The notes under the pieces are model-generated. The model worked only from the letters and a program-made list of their open reading frames with translations, had not been told where the DNA came from and did not search any database. A DNA stretch of 6,366 bases from Bacteroidota bacterium (GTDB lineage: Bacteria; Bacteroidota; Bacteroidia; Bacteroidales; B18-G4): contig QMPN01000171.1 of the NCBI GenBank assembly GCA_003648575.1, positions 1 to 6,366 on the forward strand, given 5' to 3'. Both the position numbers and the translations under genes were made by a program. Position 1 is the first letter of the stretch; each line of letters begins with the position of its first letter. Below are positions 1-6,202 of the stretch, one piece after another.

Positions 1-1646
1 ATTTTGGTAATACTTTGGGGCTCTACGGACGGCTTGACCGCTATGAACTTCCTTTGAAAGCAAAAAAGAAGGATCTCGAGGATCTCCATGCCGGACTGGA
101 TGGATATAATCTGATAATAGTGGGGATGAGGAATACCAATATCTTCTCCTTCAAAAACTACGGGATACCCAATGAAACATGGTCCTTTATCAGGGAGCTG
201 ACCGGCAGGAAGAAAGTGATTCTTGACCTTTTTGCCAGCCCTTATGCCCTGTCGGAATTGGGTTCCGCACAACTTCCGGAGGCTGTCATTGTTTCTTATC
301 AGGACAATAGACTCACGGAAGAGACAGGAGCGGAACTGATCTTTGGGGGGATAGATGCAAAAGGCAATTTGCCGGTTGGCATTGCCGGGTTATTTGAGGC
401 GGGGACGGGAATTGAAACGGAGGCGATCCGCCTCAGGTTTGTAGATCCGGCTACGCTGGGCATCAGTGACTCTTTTATTGTGAAAGCCGATTCCATTGCC
501 ATGTCAGGTGTCAGGCTCAAAGCATATCCCGGATGCCAGGTGCTGGCGGCAAAGGACGGAATGATATTTTATCACAGATCATTCGGATACCATACCTATG
601 ACGAGAAGCAGGAGGTTCGACCCGACGACCTGTACGACCTGGCATCGCTAACCAAGATTGCTGCCACAACCATCAGTGTGATGGATATGTATGGGAAAGG
701 GAAGATAGAGATTGACCAAAAACTATCCCACTATCTGCCTTATCTTATCGGAACAGATAAAAAAGATATCATCATCAGGGAGTTGCTGGCACACCAGTCG
801 CGGTTCCGTGCATGGATACCCTATTTCAGGTACACTGTTGATGAAAAGGAGATCGACCCGGATGTATACAGTGAGGTAGTGAGCGAGGAATTCCCTGCCC
901 GCGTGGCTGAGGGCATGTATATACAAAAAGATTATTTCTACGAGATCCTGGATAGCATAAGGTTTTCATCTTTGCGGGAGAATGGCAGGTACAGGTACAG
1001 CGACCTTGGTTTTTACCTGCTGAAGGAAGCCATGGAAGGCATTAATAATTCACCCTTTGAGAAATATACAGAGGATGTTTATTACCGGCCCCTGGGTCTG
1101 CCGACAATGGGTTATCTGCCATTGCAGCGTTTTGATAAGGAAAAGATCACACCTACGGAAGATGACAAAATCTTCAGGATGCAATTGCTGAGGGGCGACG
1201 TGCATGACCAGGGTGCCGCCATGTTGGGTGGTGTGTCAGGCCATGCCGGCCTTTTCTCAAATGCATTCGATATGGCCGTGATCATGCAGCTGTTTCTCGA
1301 TGGCGGAGTTTATGGGGGTGAACGTTATGTTGAAGAGGATGTGCTGGAAGAATTTACCAATACCCAATTTCCCCTTAACGGGAACCGCAGGGGAATAGGG
1401 TTCGACAAGCCTATGCTCGAATATGATGAGGAAGGCCCGACCTGCAAGTCCGTTTCTTCTTCCAGCTATGGGCATTCCGGGTTCACGGGAACCTATGCAT
1501 GGGCAGACCCCGATAATGGCCTGGTGTATATCTTTTTGTCAAACAGGGTGCATCCCGATATGGACAACAACAAGATCATGGAATACGATATCAGGACAAA
1601 CCTGCATCAGGTTTTTTATGATGCATTGGAAAATATAGACAAGTAA
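1..1646 (+). CDS. GH3 C-terminal domain / serine hydrolase (beta-lactamase-like) fusion, 5'-truncated
   Basis: The reading frame is open from the left edge (first full codon at base 3) to a TAA at 1644-1646, so the true start is outside the window; the TTG at 15 is only an internal codon. Residue numbers count from that TTG. Residues about 1-135 look like the C-terminal domain of family 3 glycoside hydrolases, with the stretch VSYQDN (93-98) and the ending FGGIDAKGNLPVGI (110-123). Residues about 150-543 are a class C beta-lactamase/esterase-type serine hydrolase: SLTK (211-214) is the nucleophile SxxK motif, LLAHQSRF (257-264) is a typical family block, YSD (328-330) fills the YxN position, and HSG (487-489) is the third-strand motif. 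The GH3 catalytic domain is not visible. Such fusions are known in Bacteroidota as proteins of roughly 1,000 residues annotated beta-N-acetylglucosaminidase/beta-lactamase. A periplasmic role in peptidoglycan fragment turnover is inference; the substrate of the serine hydrolase half is unknown. Confidence 0.9.
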   Translation, partial: FGNTLGLYGRLDRYELPLKAKKKDLEDLHAGLDGYNLIIVGMRNTNIFSFKNYGIPNETWSFIRELTGRKKVILDLFASPYALSELGSAQLPEAVIVSYQDNRLTEETGAELIFGGIDAKGNLPVGIAGLFEAGTGIETEAIRLRFVDPATLGISDSFIVKADSIAMSGVRLKAYPGCQVLAAKDGMIFYHRSFGYHTYDEKQEVRPDDLYDLASLTKIAATTISVMDMYGKGKIEIDQKLSHYLPYLIGTDKKDIIIRELLAHQSRFRAWIPYFRYTVDEKEIDPDVYSEVVSEEFPARVAEGMYIQKDYFYEILDSIRFSSLRENGRYRYSDLGFYLLKEAMEGINNSPFEKYTEDVYYRPLGLPTMGYLPLQRFDKEKITPTEDDKIFRMQLLRGDVHDQGAAMLGGVSGHAGLFSNAFDMAVIMQLFLDGGVYGGERYVEEDVLEEFTNTQFPLNGNRRGIGFDKPMLEYDEEGPTCKSVSSSSYGHSGFTGTYAWADPDNGLVYIFLSNRVHPDMDNNKIMEYDIRTNLHQVFYDALENIDK

Positions 1647-1653
1647 TCAAACA

Positions 1654-1698
1654 AATTGGCAACTTAACAGTTTATCAATATAACCATTTAACCATTTA
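1654..1698. repeat. degenerate octamer tandem repeat (AACCATTT type)
   Basis: Eight bases after the stop of the GH3 fusion gene the sequence falls into an 8-bp period: aattggca, acttaaca, gtttatca, atataacc, atttaacc, attta. The last two units are nearly perfect and the earlier ones degenerate. The same unit resumes at 1730-1744 after an interruption. Short AT-rich intergenic repeats of this kind are familiar from Bacteroidales genomes. No gene or terminator hairpin is apparent in the tract. Confidence 0.65.
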
Positions 1699-1744
1699 GA
1701 TTGTCATCCTGAGCGAAGTCGAAGGGTAGCCATTTAACCATTTA
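1684..1744. repeat. exact 15-bp direct repeat flanking a 31-bp insert
   Basis: The 15-mer ccatttaaccattta occurs at 1684-1698 and again, identical, at 1730-1744. Neither copy extends further. The 31 bases between them do not follow the octamer period. This looks like a small element inserted into the octamer tract with duplication of the target. Insertion by slippage or recombination within the tandem array is an equally possible origin. Confidence 0.8.
1699..1729. repeat. short dispersed intergenic repeat (CCTGAGCGAAGTCGAAGG core)
   Basis: The core cctgagcgaagtcgaagg (1708-1725) matches from memory a short interspersed motif met in intergenic regions of many bacteria, often seen in reverse as ccttcgacttcgctcagg. 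It can form only a weak imperfect stem here: atcct at 1706-1710 with agggt at 1723-1727, including one T-G pair, around a 12-base loop. It encodes nothing and its function is unknown. The family assignment rests on recognition of the core, not on a search. Confidence 0.55.
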
Positions 1745-1752
1745 TAACAAGC

Positions 1753-2589
1753 ATGAAACTACTTAAAAACATACTCATCTGGGTCTTTGCGGTCATTCTT
1801 ACGGCAACAGTACTTATTTATCAACGAATGACCGGGCCGACTTATCCGCAACGCGGAAGTGTTGAGATCGGAAGCGAAAAGATATCTTATGCTTTGTTGC
1901 GTACCTGGATGAATGAAGAGTACCTGCAGGATCAAAAGGGAGCCAGGATATCCGTAAAGGTTGAAGACCTTTCAGTTAAGGGAAAATGTGAGTATAAACG
2001 ACTGGGAACGGCTGATGATTGGACTGTGCTTGATATGCAGCGTGAAGCAGATGAGCTGATAGTGATGTTGCCTGCGCAACCCGCTGCCGGGAAACTTCTG
2101 TATATGATCTCCCTTGAAAAAGGCGATAAGTCGTATAGTCTCACTGAGGTACCCGTGGTGATCAGGTTTAAAAGTTTTATTCCCGGGTGGATCCCGCCAC
2201 CACATGTTTTTTTGATCTTTATTGCCCTGCTCTTCTCGACGATGACAGCTGTTGAGGCACTCAGAAGAGGGAAAAGAGTGACTCCTTATGCACTGCTTAC
2301 CCTGGGCTCAATGCTGATCGGCGGACTTATCATGGGGCCCATGATGCAGAAGTATGCTTTTGGTGCCTATTGGGCAGGCTGGCCATTCGGGCATGATATG
2401 ACTGATAATAAAACTCTTGTGGCTTTTATCTTTTGGGTGATCGCATATTTTGTCCTTCGTAAGAATCCCGGGAATCGTTTCTGGCCGGTATTTGCTGCTT
2501 TTGTAACCCTGGCAATCTTTGTGATACCGCACAGTGTGCTGGGTTCTGAATTTGATTATTCGGCAGGGGAGGTTGTAACAGGAAGATAA
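1753..2589 (+). CDS. multi-pass membrane protein of unknown function, rhomboid-linked
   Basis: The 278-residue protein was not matched to a named family. A hydrophobic segment at residues 6-24 follows the basic start MKLLKN and looks like a signal anchor. Residues about 30-145 are a hydrophilic, probably extracytoplasmic domain with many alternating beta-like stretches. About four more membrane segments follow (roughly 150-168, 177-197, 220-236 and 242-262). Distinctive blocks are VVIRFKSFIPGWIPPPHV (135-152) just before the second membrane helix and AGWPFGHDMTDNKT (208-221) in the loop before the fourth. I have the impression that similar blocks occur in conserved hypothetical proteins of other bacteria, but this is memory only. 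The ATG at 1753 is chosen because the membrane helix follows immediately; no Shine-Dalgarno sequence is visible, which is usual in this phylum. The stop lies one base before the rhomboid gene, implying co-translation and perhaps a shared task. It could be a rhomboid substrate, a partner, or simply a neighbour. Confidence 0.85.
   Translation: MKLLKNILIWVFAVILTATVLIYQRMTGPTYPQRGSVEIGSEKISYALLRTWMNEEYLQDQKGARISVKVEDLSVKGKCEYKRLGTADDWTVLDMQREADELIVMLPAQPAAGKLLYMISLEKGDKSYSLTEVPVVIRFKSFIPGWIPPPHVFLIFIALLFSTMTAVEALRRGKRVTPYALLTLGSMLIGGLIMGPMMQKYAFGAYWAGWPFGHDMTDNKTLVAFIFWVIAYFVLRKNPGNRFWPVFAAFVTLAIFVIPHSVLGSEFDYSAGEVVTGR
2580..2585 (+). promoter_or_regulatory. possible ribosome binding site for the rhomboid gene
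   Basis: The purine run aggaag lies inside the last codons of the upstream membrane-protein gene and ends five bases before the ATG at 2591. It is the best Shine-Dalgarno-like match next to any start in the window. It supports the ATG at 2591 as start, although translational coupling across the one-base gap could serve equally well. Confidence 0.4.
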
Positions 2590-2590
2590 T

Positions 2591-3202
2591 ATGGTCCTCA
2601 CAATTATTGCCATTACCTGCCTGATTTCCATCATGGCTTTCAGTAATCCGGATCTGATGAACCGCCTGCAGTTCAATGCTTATGCAATTAAGCACAACAA
2701 GCAGGCCTGGCGGTTTTTTACCTATGGACTTGTGCATGCCGGATGGGCACACCTGGCCATAAATATGTTTGTCCTGTGGTCGTTTGGACGGATTGTTTTT
2801 GACATATATGGATATCTTTTCGGAAGCCTCGGAATACTCTATTTCCTCTTGCTTTATATCGGTGGCATAATGTTTTCCGTACTATTCGATTTCGGAAGGC
2901 ATAAGAACGATGCTTGGTACAATGCCGTTGGTGCTTCCGGTGCTGTTTCTGCGGTGGTGTTTGCAAGCATCATTCTGTACCCTGCCGGCGGGGTCTATCT
3001 TTTCTTCATCCCGATAGAAATACCCTCGCCCGTCTTCGGGATACTGTATCTGATCTACTCTGCATCAATGGCCAGAAGGGGGCGGGATAATATCGGGCAT
3101 GATGCACATTTTTGGGGTGCCATATATGGCGTAGTACTGACGATTGCTTTTAAGCCGGTGCTGTTTCTGCGCTTCATAGACGAAGTTACCAACATATTCT
3201 GA
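2591..3202 (+). CDS. rhomboid family intramembrane serine protease
   Basis: This 203-residue protein has the compact six-helix rhomboid core and would cleave transmembrane segments within the inner membrane. Visible family marks, in order, are WR (40-41) in the first loop, the helix-2 motif HxxxN as H54 and N58 (oxyanion-stabilising positions), GASG at 114-117 with nucleophile S116 in helix 4, and AHFWGAIYG (172-180) in helix 6 with H173 followed by GxxxG. S116/H173 forms the expected catalytic dyad, so the enzyme should be active. There is no extra soluble N- or C-terminal domain and no additional seventh helix. The ATG at 2591 follows the TAA of the upstream membrane protein by one base, and the first helix begins at residue 2. 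The substrate is unknown; the upstream membrane protein is a natural candidate partner by position only. Confidence 0.93.
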   Translation: MVLTIIAITCLISIMAFSNPDLMNRLQFNAYAIKHNKQAWRFFTYGLVHAGWAHLAINMFVLWSFGRIVFDIYGYLFGSLGILYFLLLYIGGIMFSVLFDFGRHKNDAWYNAVGASGAVSAVVFASIILYPAGGVYLFFIPIEIPSPVFGILYLIYSASMARRGRDNIGHDAHFWGAIYGVVLTIAFKPVLFLRFIDEVTNIF

Positions 3203-3220
3203 TCTAAGCCATATTTTCAT

Positions 3221-3227
3221 TAACTTG
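3221..3227 (+). promoter_or_regulatory. weak -7-like box before the SDR gene
   Basis: The sequence taacttg resembles the Bacteroidota -7 box TAnnTTTG with one T missing, and lies five bases before the ATG at 3233. The same five-base spacing is seen at parE. No convincing TTTG -33 element stands upstream. The gene may instead be read from the upstream rhomboid transcript. Confidence 0.25.
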
Positions 3228-3232
3228 CCGGC

Positions 3233-3997
3233 ATGGAAAGCAACTTAAGCGAAAAAACCGTTCTGGTAACCGGTGCATCACGCGGGATCGGCAGGGCCAT
3301 AGCTCAACGATTTGCCGAAGCCGGAGCAAGAGTTATCCTCCACTACAATAAAAATAATATTGCTGCTGAAGAAACACTGGCAACATTGCCGGGCAGTGAG
3401 CATGCACTCATTCAGGCAGATATTTCCGACCCTGAGGCTGTTTGTGAAATGGTGGATATATTGAATAAAGAACAAGGCAAGATCGATATCCTTGTGAACA
3501 ACGCCGGGATTTATGAAGAAGCCGACCTGCTGGAGCTCAGCTATGAGGAATTCCGGGAGTATTTCAGCAATACTATAAACACCAACCTGGTGGGGGTTGC
3601 CAACCTGTCATTTCTGATCAGCAAGGAAATGATCTCCCACGGGGGTGGAAAGATCATAAACATCTCATCCAGGGGTGCTTTCCGGGGTGAGCCATTTGCG
3701 CTTCCGTACGGAGCCAGTAAAGCCGGATTGAATTCCCTGGGCCAGTCAATGGCCATTGCGCTTGCATCCCAAAATATATACGTTTATACCATCGCTCCGG
3801 GCTTTGTGGAAACCGATATGACCACAGATATCCTGGAAGGCCCCCGTGGTGATGCCATCCGTAACCAGAGCCCGCTTCAAAGGGTGGCCAGACCGGAGGA
3901 AATTGCCAATGCCGCGGTATTCCTCGCCTCTGAAGACGCAGGCTATATGACGGGATGTATTATTGATATTAATGGGGCCTCGTACTTAAGATCTTAA
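3233..3997 (+). CDS. short-chain dehydrogenase/reductase (SDR), FabG-like
   Basis: The 254-residue length is normal for a classical SDR, a soluble NAD(P)(H)-dependent oxidoreductase with a single Rossmann fold. The cofactor-binding glycine motif TGASRGIG is at 13-20, the adenine-contact aspartate at D63, NNAG at 89-92, and the catalytic tetrad at N118, S146, Y159 and K163 (YGASK). The APG turn after strand 6 is at 188-190. R17 and the absence of an acidic residue at the end of strand 2 (ILHYNKN, 35-41) suggest a preference for NADPH. Overall it resembles 3-oxoacyl-ACP reductases, but many SDRs with other substrates share these features, no fatty-acid synthesis genes are adjacent, and the substrate cannot be read from sequence. 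It starts 30 bases after the rhomboid gene on the same strand, so co-transcription is possible. It faces parE tail to tail. Confidence 0.93.
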   Translation: MESNLSEKTVLVTGASRGIGRAIAQRFAEAGARVILHYNKNNIAAEETLATLPGSEHALIQADISDPEAVCEMVDILNKEQGKIDILVNNAGIYEEADLLELSYEEFREYFSNTINTNLVGVANLSFLISKEMISHGGGKIINISSRGAFRGEPFALPYGASKAGLNSLGQSMAIALASQNIYVYTIAPGFVETDMTTDILEGPRGDAIRNQSPLQRVARPEEIANAAVFLASEDAGYMTGCIIDINGASYLRS

Positions 3998-4018
3998 AGG
4001 CAGTAGGCAGTAGGCAGG
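3998..4018. repeat. heptamer tandem repeat AGGCAGT, three copies
   Basis: Three adjacent 7-bp units, aggcagt, aggcagt and aggcagg, begin on the base right after the TAA of the SDR gene. The unit is unrelated to the second heptamer tract that follows six bases later. No function is evident; simple heptamer arrays of this sort occur in spacers of Bacteroidota. Confidence 0.8.
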
Positions 4019-4024
4019 ATAAAA

Positions 4025-4076
4025 GTTCGATTTCTGACTTCTGATTTCTGATATCTGATATCTGATTTCTAATTTC
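4025..4076. repeat. heptamer tandem repeat TTCTGAT, about seven copies
   Basis: The units read gttcgat, ttctgac, ttctgat, ttctgat, atctgat, atctgat, ttctaat and a partial ttc. The tract ends on the base directly before the parE stop codon (read as TAG on the minus strand, 4077-4079). With the AGGCAGT array it fills nearly all of the gap between two convergent genes. There is no GC-rich hairpin with a T run, so no ordinary intrinsic terminator is visible here. Confidence 0.85.
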
Positions 4077-5948
4077 CTACGCAACCTTCTCCGTCTCCAC
4101 CACATCTTTCTCTACCCTGAGGTTGTCAATGATGAAGAGTTGCCTGTTGGGTGTATTTTTGCCCATATAGAAGGTAAGGAGTTCATTGATGGAGGATGAG
4201 CTTTTCAGCAGTACCGGATCCAGGCGGATATTTGCCCCGATAAAGCCACTGAATTCATCCGGTGAGATCTCGCCAAGGCCTTTGAAACGGGTTATCTCGG
4301 GTTTGGGGCCTAGCTTGCTGATAGCCTTGATCTTTTCTTCTTCGGAATAGCAATAAATGGTTTCTTTCTTATTCCTGACCCTGAACAAGGGTGTCTGAAG
4401 GATCTTCACATGCCCGCGCTTTACGAGATCAGGATAGAACTGCAGGAAAAAGGTGAGCAGCAGCAAACGAATGTGCATGCCGTCTACGTCGGCATCCGTG
4501 GCTATCACAACATTGTTGTAACGCAGGTTGTCGAGCTCTTCGTCGATATTTAATGCTGACTGCAGGAGGTTGAATTCCTCGTTCTGGTATACGATCTTTT
4601 TGCTCAGGCCGAAACAGTTGAGAGGTTTTCCCTTCAGGCTGAACACGGCCTGTGTCATCACATCCCTGGCTTTGGTGATAGAGCCGCTGGCTGAATCACC
4701 CTCCGTGATGAAAAGGGTTGAATCATAACCCCGCTCATCATTGTTGTTATAGTGTACACGACAATCGCGCAGTTTCTTGTTGTGCAGGCTGACCTTCTTA
4801 ACGCTTTCCCTGGCCAGCTTTTTAATGCCTGCCAGCTCCTTACGTTCCTTTTCCGACTGCAGTATCTTTCTGTATAGTGCCTCTGCGGTTTCAGAATTGC
4901 GGTGAAGGTAGTTGTCGAGATTCCTTTTAACAATATCCGTTACATAATTCCTGATGGTCGTGCCATCGGGTTCCATCAGCTGGGAGCCCAGCTTGGTCTT
5001 GGTCTGCGACTCAAATATCGGTTCCTGCACCTTGATGCTGATCGCAGCCATGATGGATGACCGTACATCGCTGGTATCAAAATCCTTGTTGAAGAATTCC
5101 CTGACAGTCTTTACGATAGCTTCTTTAAAAGTTGTCAGGTGTGTACCACCCTGGGTTGTGTGCTGACCGTTTACAAAGGAATAATACTCCTCACCATATT
5201 GCTTGGAACTGTGTGTAAAAGCAAATTCAAGGTCGTTTTCCTTGATATGTATGATAGGGTAGAGGAGGCCGCCATGGCCATTGATATTTTTTACGAGCAG
5301 GTCGAGGAGGCCGTTCTTCGCATACATCTTTTGCCCATTGTACTTGATGGTAAGTCCGTTATTCAGGAATACATAGTTCCAGAGCATGCTCTCCACATAC
5401 TCAGGGATATAATGAAAATTGCCAAAAACTTCATCGTCGGGGATGAAGGTGACGATGGTGCCGTCAGGCTCATCCTTTTCTTTCGCCACTTTATCATCGC
5501 GGATGATCACCCCCCGATTGAACTCAACGAGTTTCATTTTTCCTTCGCGGATCGATTGTATGATAAAATTCGATGAAAGGGCATTCACAGCTTTAGAGCC
5601 CACGCCATTCAGTCCCACGGCTTTCTTAAAAACCCTGGAATCATATTTTGCCCCCGTGTTGATCTTCGAAACGCAATCAACAACAGATCCCAGTGGGATG
5701 CCCCGGCCATAATCACGTATCCTTACCTGTGTTTCATTGATCTCAAGCTCTATGGTTTTTCCATGCCCCATTACGAACTCATCGATAGAGTTGTCGATGA
5801 TCTCCTTGATGAGGACATAGATGCCATCATCCTGTGAAGCACCGTCTCCCAACTTCCCGATATACATACCCGGACGCATCCGGATGTGTTCTTTCCAGTC
5901 TAATGAGCGTACACTCGCTTCAGTATATTTTTCAGCCACTTCTCCCAT
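4077..5948 (-). CDS. parE: DNA topoisomerase IV subunit B (ParE)
   Basis: This 623-residue protein is the ATPase and TOPRIM subunit of a type IIA topoisomerase, which with ParC decatenates and relaxes DNA. Numbering from the ATG at 5948, the GHKL ATPase domain shows RMRPGMYIG (23-31), EIIDNSIDE (49-57; E49 general base, N53 metal ligand), DYGRGIP (79-85) and the ATP lid [14 protein letters not shown] (112-125). QTKTKLG (315-321) is the transducer's QTK loop with K317. The TOPRIM domain has EGDSAS (416-421) and DADVD with acidic residues D485, D487 and D489, followed by KGLGE (556-560). EGDSASGS and PLNCFGL, rather than the EGDSAGGSAKQGRDR of typical GyrB, together with the length favour ParE over GyrB. 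The frame is open 21 codons further upstream to 6011, but that extension is unlike the family start and contains the promoter box, so 5948 is preferred. The downstream neighbour is convergent; parC is not adjacent on that side. Confidence 0.95.
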   Translation of the reverse strand: MGEVAEKYTEASVRSLDWKEHIRMRPGMYIGKLGDGASQDDGIYVLIKEIIDNSIDEFVMGHGKTIELEINETQVRIRDYGRGIPLGSVVDCVSKINTGAKYDSRVFKKAVGLNGVGSKAVNALSSNFIIQSIREGKMKLVEFNRGVIIRDDKVAKEKDEPDGTIVTFIPDDEVFGNFHYIPEYVESMLWNYVFLNNGLTIKYNGQKMYAKNGLLDLLVKNINGHGGLLYPIIHIKENDLEFAFTHSSKQYGEEYYSFVNGQHTTQGGTHLTTFKEAIVKTVREFFNKDFDTSDVRSSIMAAISIKVQEPIFESQTKTKLGSQLMEPDGTTIRNYVTDIVKRNLDNYLHRNSETAEALYRKILQSEKERKELAGIKKLARESVKKVSLHNKKLRDCRVHYNNNDERGYDSTLFITEGDSASGSITKARDVMTQAVFSLKGKPLNCFGLSKKIVYQNEEFNLLQSALNIDEELDNLRYNNVVIATDADVDGMHIRLLLLTFFLQFYPDLVKRGHVKILQTPLFRVRNKKETIYCYSEEEKIKAISKLGPKPEITRFKGLGEISPDEFSGFIGANIRLDPVLLKSSSSINELLTFYMGKNTPNRQLFIIDNLRVEKDVVETEKVA

Positions 5949-5953
5949 TGTGG

Positions 5954-5961
5954 CAAAAATA
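5954..5961 (-). promoter_or_regulatory. -7 promoter box (TATTTTTG) for parE
   Basis: On the minus strand the sequence tatttttg matches the Bacteroidota -7 consensus TAnnTTTG exactly and ends five bases before the parE ATG. No TTG or TTTG stands at the usual 17-22 base distance upstream. If this box is used, transcription would begin at or within a few bases of the start codon, giving a leaderless or nearly leaderless message. Its position argues against the longer reading frame starting at 6011. Confidence 0.5.
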
Positions 5962-6076
5962 ATCAAACCCTTTTTAGGCCTGATAAAAAAACTCAAAAAC
6001 TTTTCAAACACGCGTTGTTAACATCTTTCAGGGCTTTTAAGGGTGTATTTGGCAGGCCGGTATCCTATTATCTCAG

Positions 6077-6092
6077 ACTTAATGTTTTAAGT
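6077..6092. promoter_or_regulatory. inverted repeat acttaa-tgtt-ttaagt in the divergent spacer
   Basis: A perfect 6-bp inverted repeat with a 4-base loop lies between the two divergent genes, about 50 bases upstream of the rightward -33 element. It might be an operator half-site pair. In a spacer this AT-rich such a repeat can easily arise by chance, so support is weak. Apart from the two promoters, this repeat and the promoter palindrome, I see nothing in 5949-6202. Confidence 0.2.
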
Positions 6093-6144
6093 GCTCAATT
6101 TATTTAAAATCAATATAAATATATCGAAAAGCAATAAATAACTA

Positions 6145-6174
6145 TTGAAAATAGATAAAAATGATTTATGTTTG
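6145..6174 (+). promoter_or_regulatory. Bacteroidota-type promoter for the rightward membrane-protein gene
   Basis: The -7 box tatgtttg (6167-6174) matches TAnnTTTG exactly. A ttg at 6145-6147 stands 19 bases upstream of it, the usual distance for the -33 element of the primary sigma factor in this phylum. The box ends 28 bases before the ATG at 6203, leaving a leader of roughly 20-25 bases. Confidence 0.65.
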
Positions 6175-6179
6175 CAAAC
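6170..6179. promoter_or_regulatory. 10-bp perfect palindrome overlapping the -7 box
   Basis: The sequence gtttgcaaac is its own reverse complement and covers the last five bases of the -7 box plus the expected initiation region. A dimeric repressor bound here would block transcription. Two copies of aaacgaa follow, at 6176-6182 and 6191-6197, with starts 15 bases apart between the promoter and the start codon. Operator function is inference from position only. Confidence 0.35.
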
Positions 6180-6202
6180 GAAACTATTTAAAACGAACGA
6201 TA

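Noticed and set aside
15..17. TTG at 15 as the real start of the first gene
   Set aside because: The frame is open to the left edge, and the sequence there is already inside a GH3 C-terminal domain, so the gene must begin before the window.
987..1000. Repeated caggta units within the first gene
   Set aside because: They encode RYRYSD, which contains the active-site YxN-equivalent motif; coding constraint explains the repeat.
2308..2752. Two overlapping minus-strand frames of 122 and 108 residues
   Set aside because: They sit antisense to the membrane-protein and rhomboid genes, whose motifs are clear; the translations show no domain and atypical composition.
4046..4066. Possible terminator hairpin from the repeated gatatc units
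   Set aside because: gatatc is self-complementary, but the copies are one base apart, so only a very short AT-rich stem could form, with no GC-rich stem and T run.
3998..4076. CRISPR-like array
   Set aside because: The units are contiguous heptamers without spacers, far shorter than CRISPR repeats.
5139..5576. 145-residue plus-strand frame opposite parE
   Set aside because: It lies wholly within the well-conserved parE coding region on the opposite strand and has no start signal or recognisable domain.
5949..6011. 21-codon upstream extension of parE starting at 6011
   Set aside because: The extra residues are unlike the family's usual start, and the -7 promoter box lies inside this stretch. 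The ATG at 5948 fits the family length and start.
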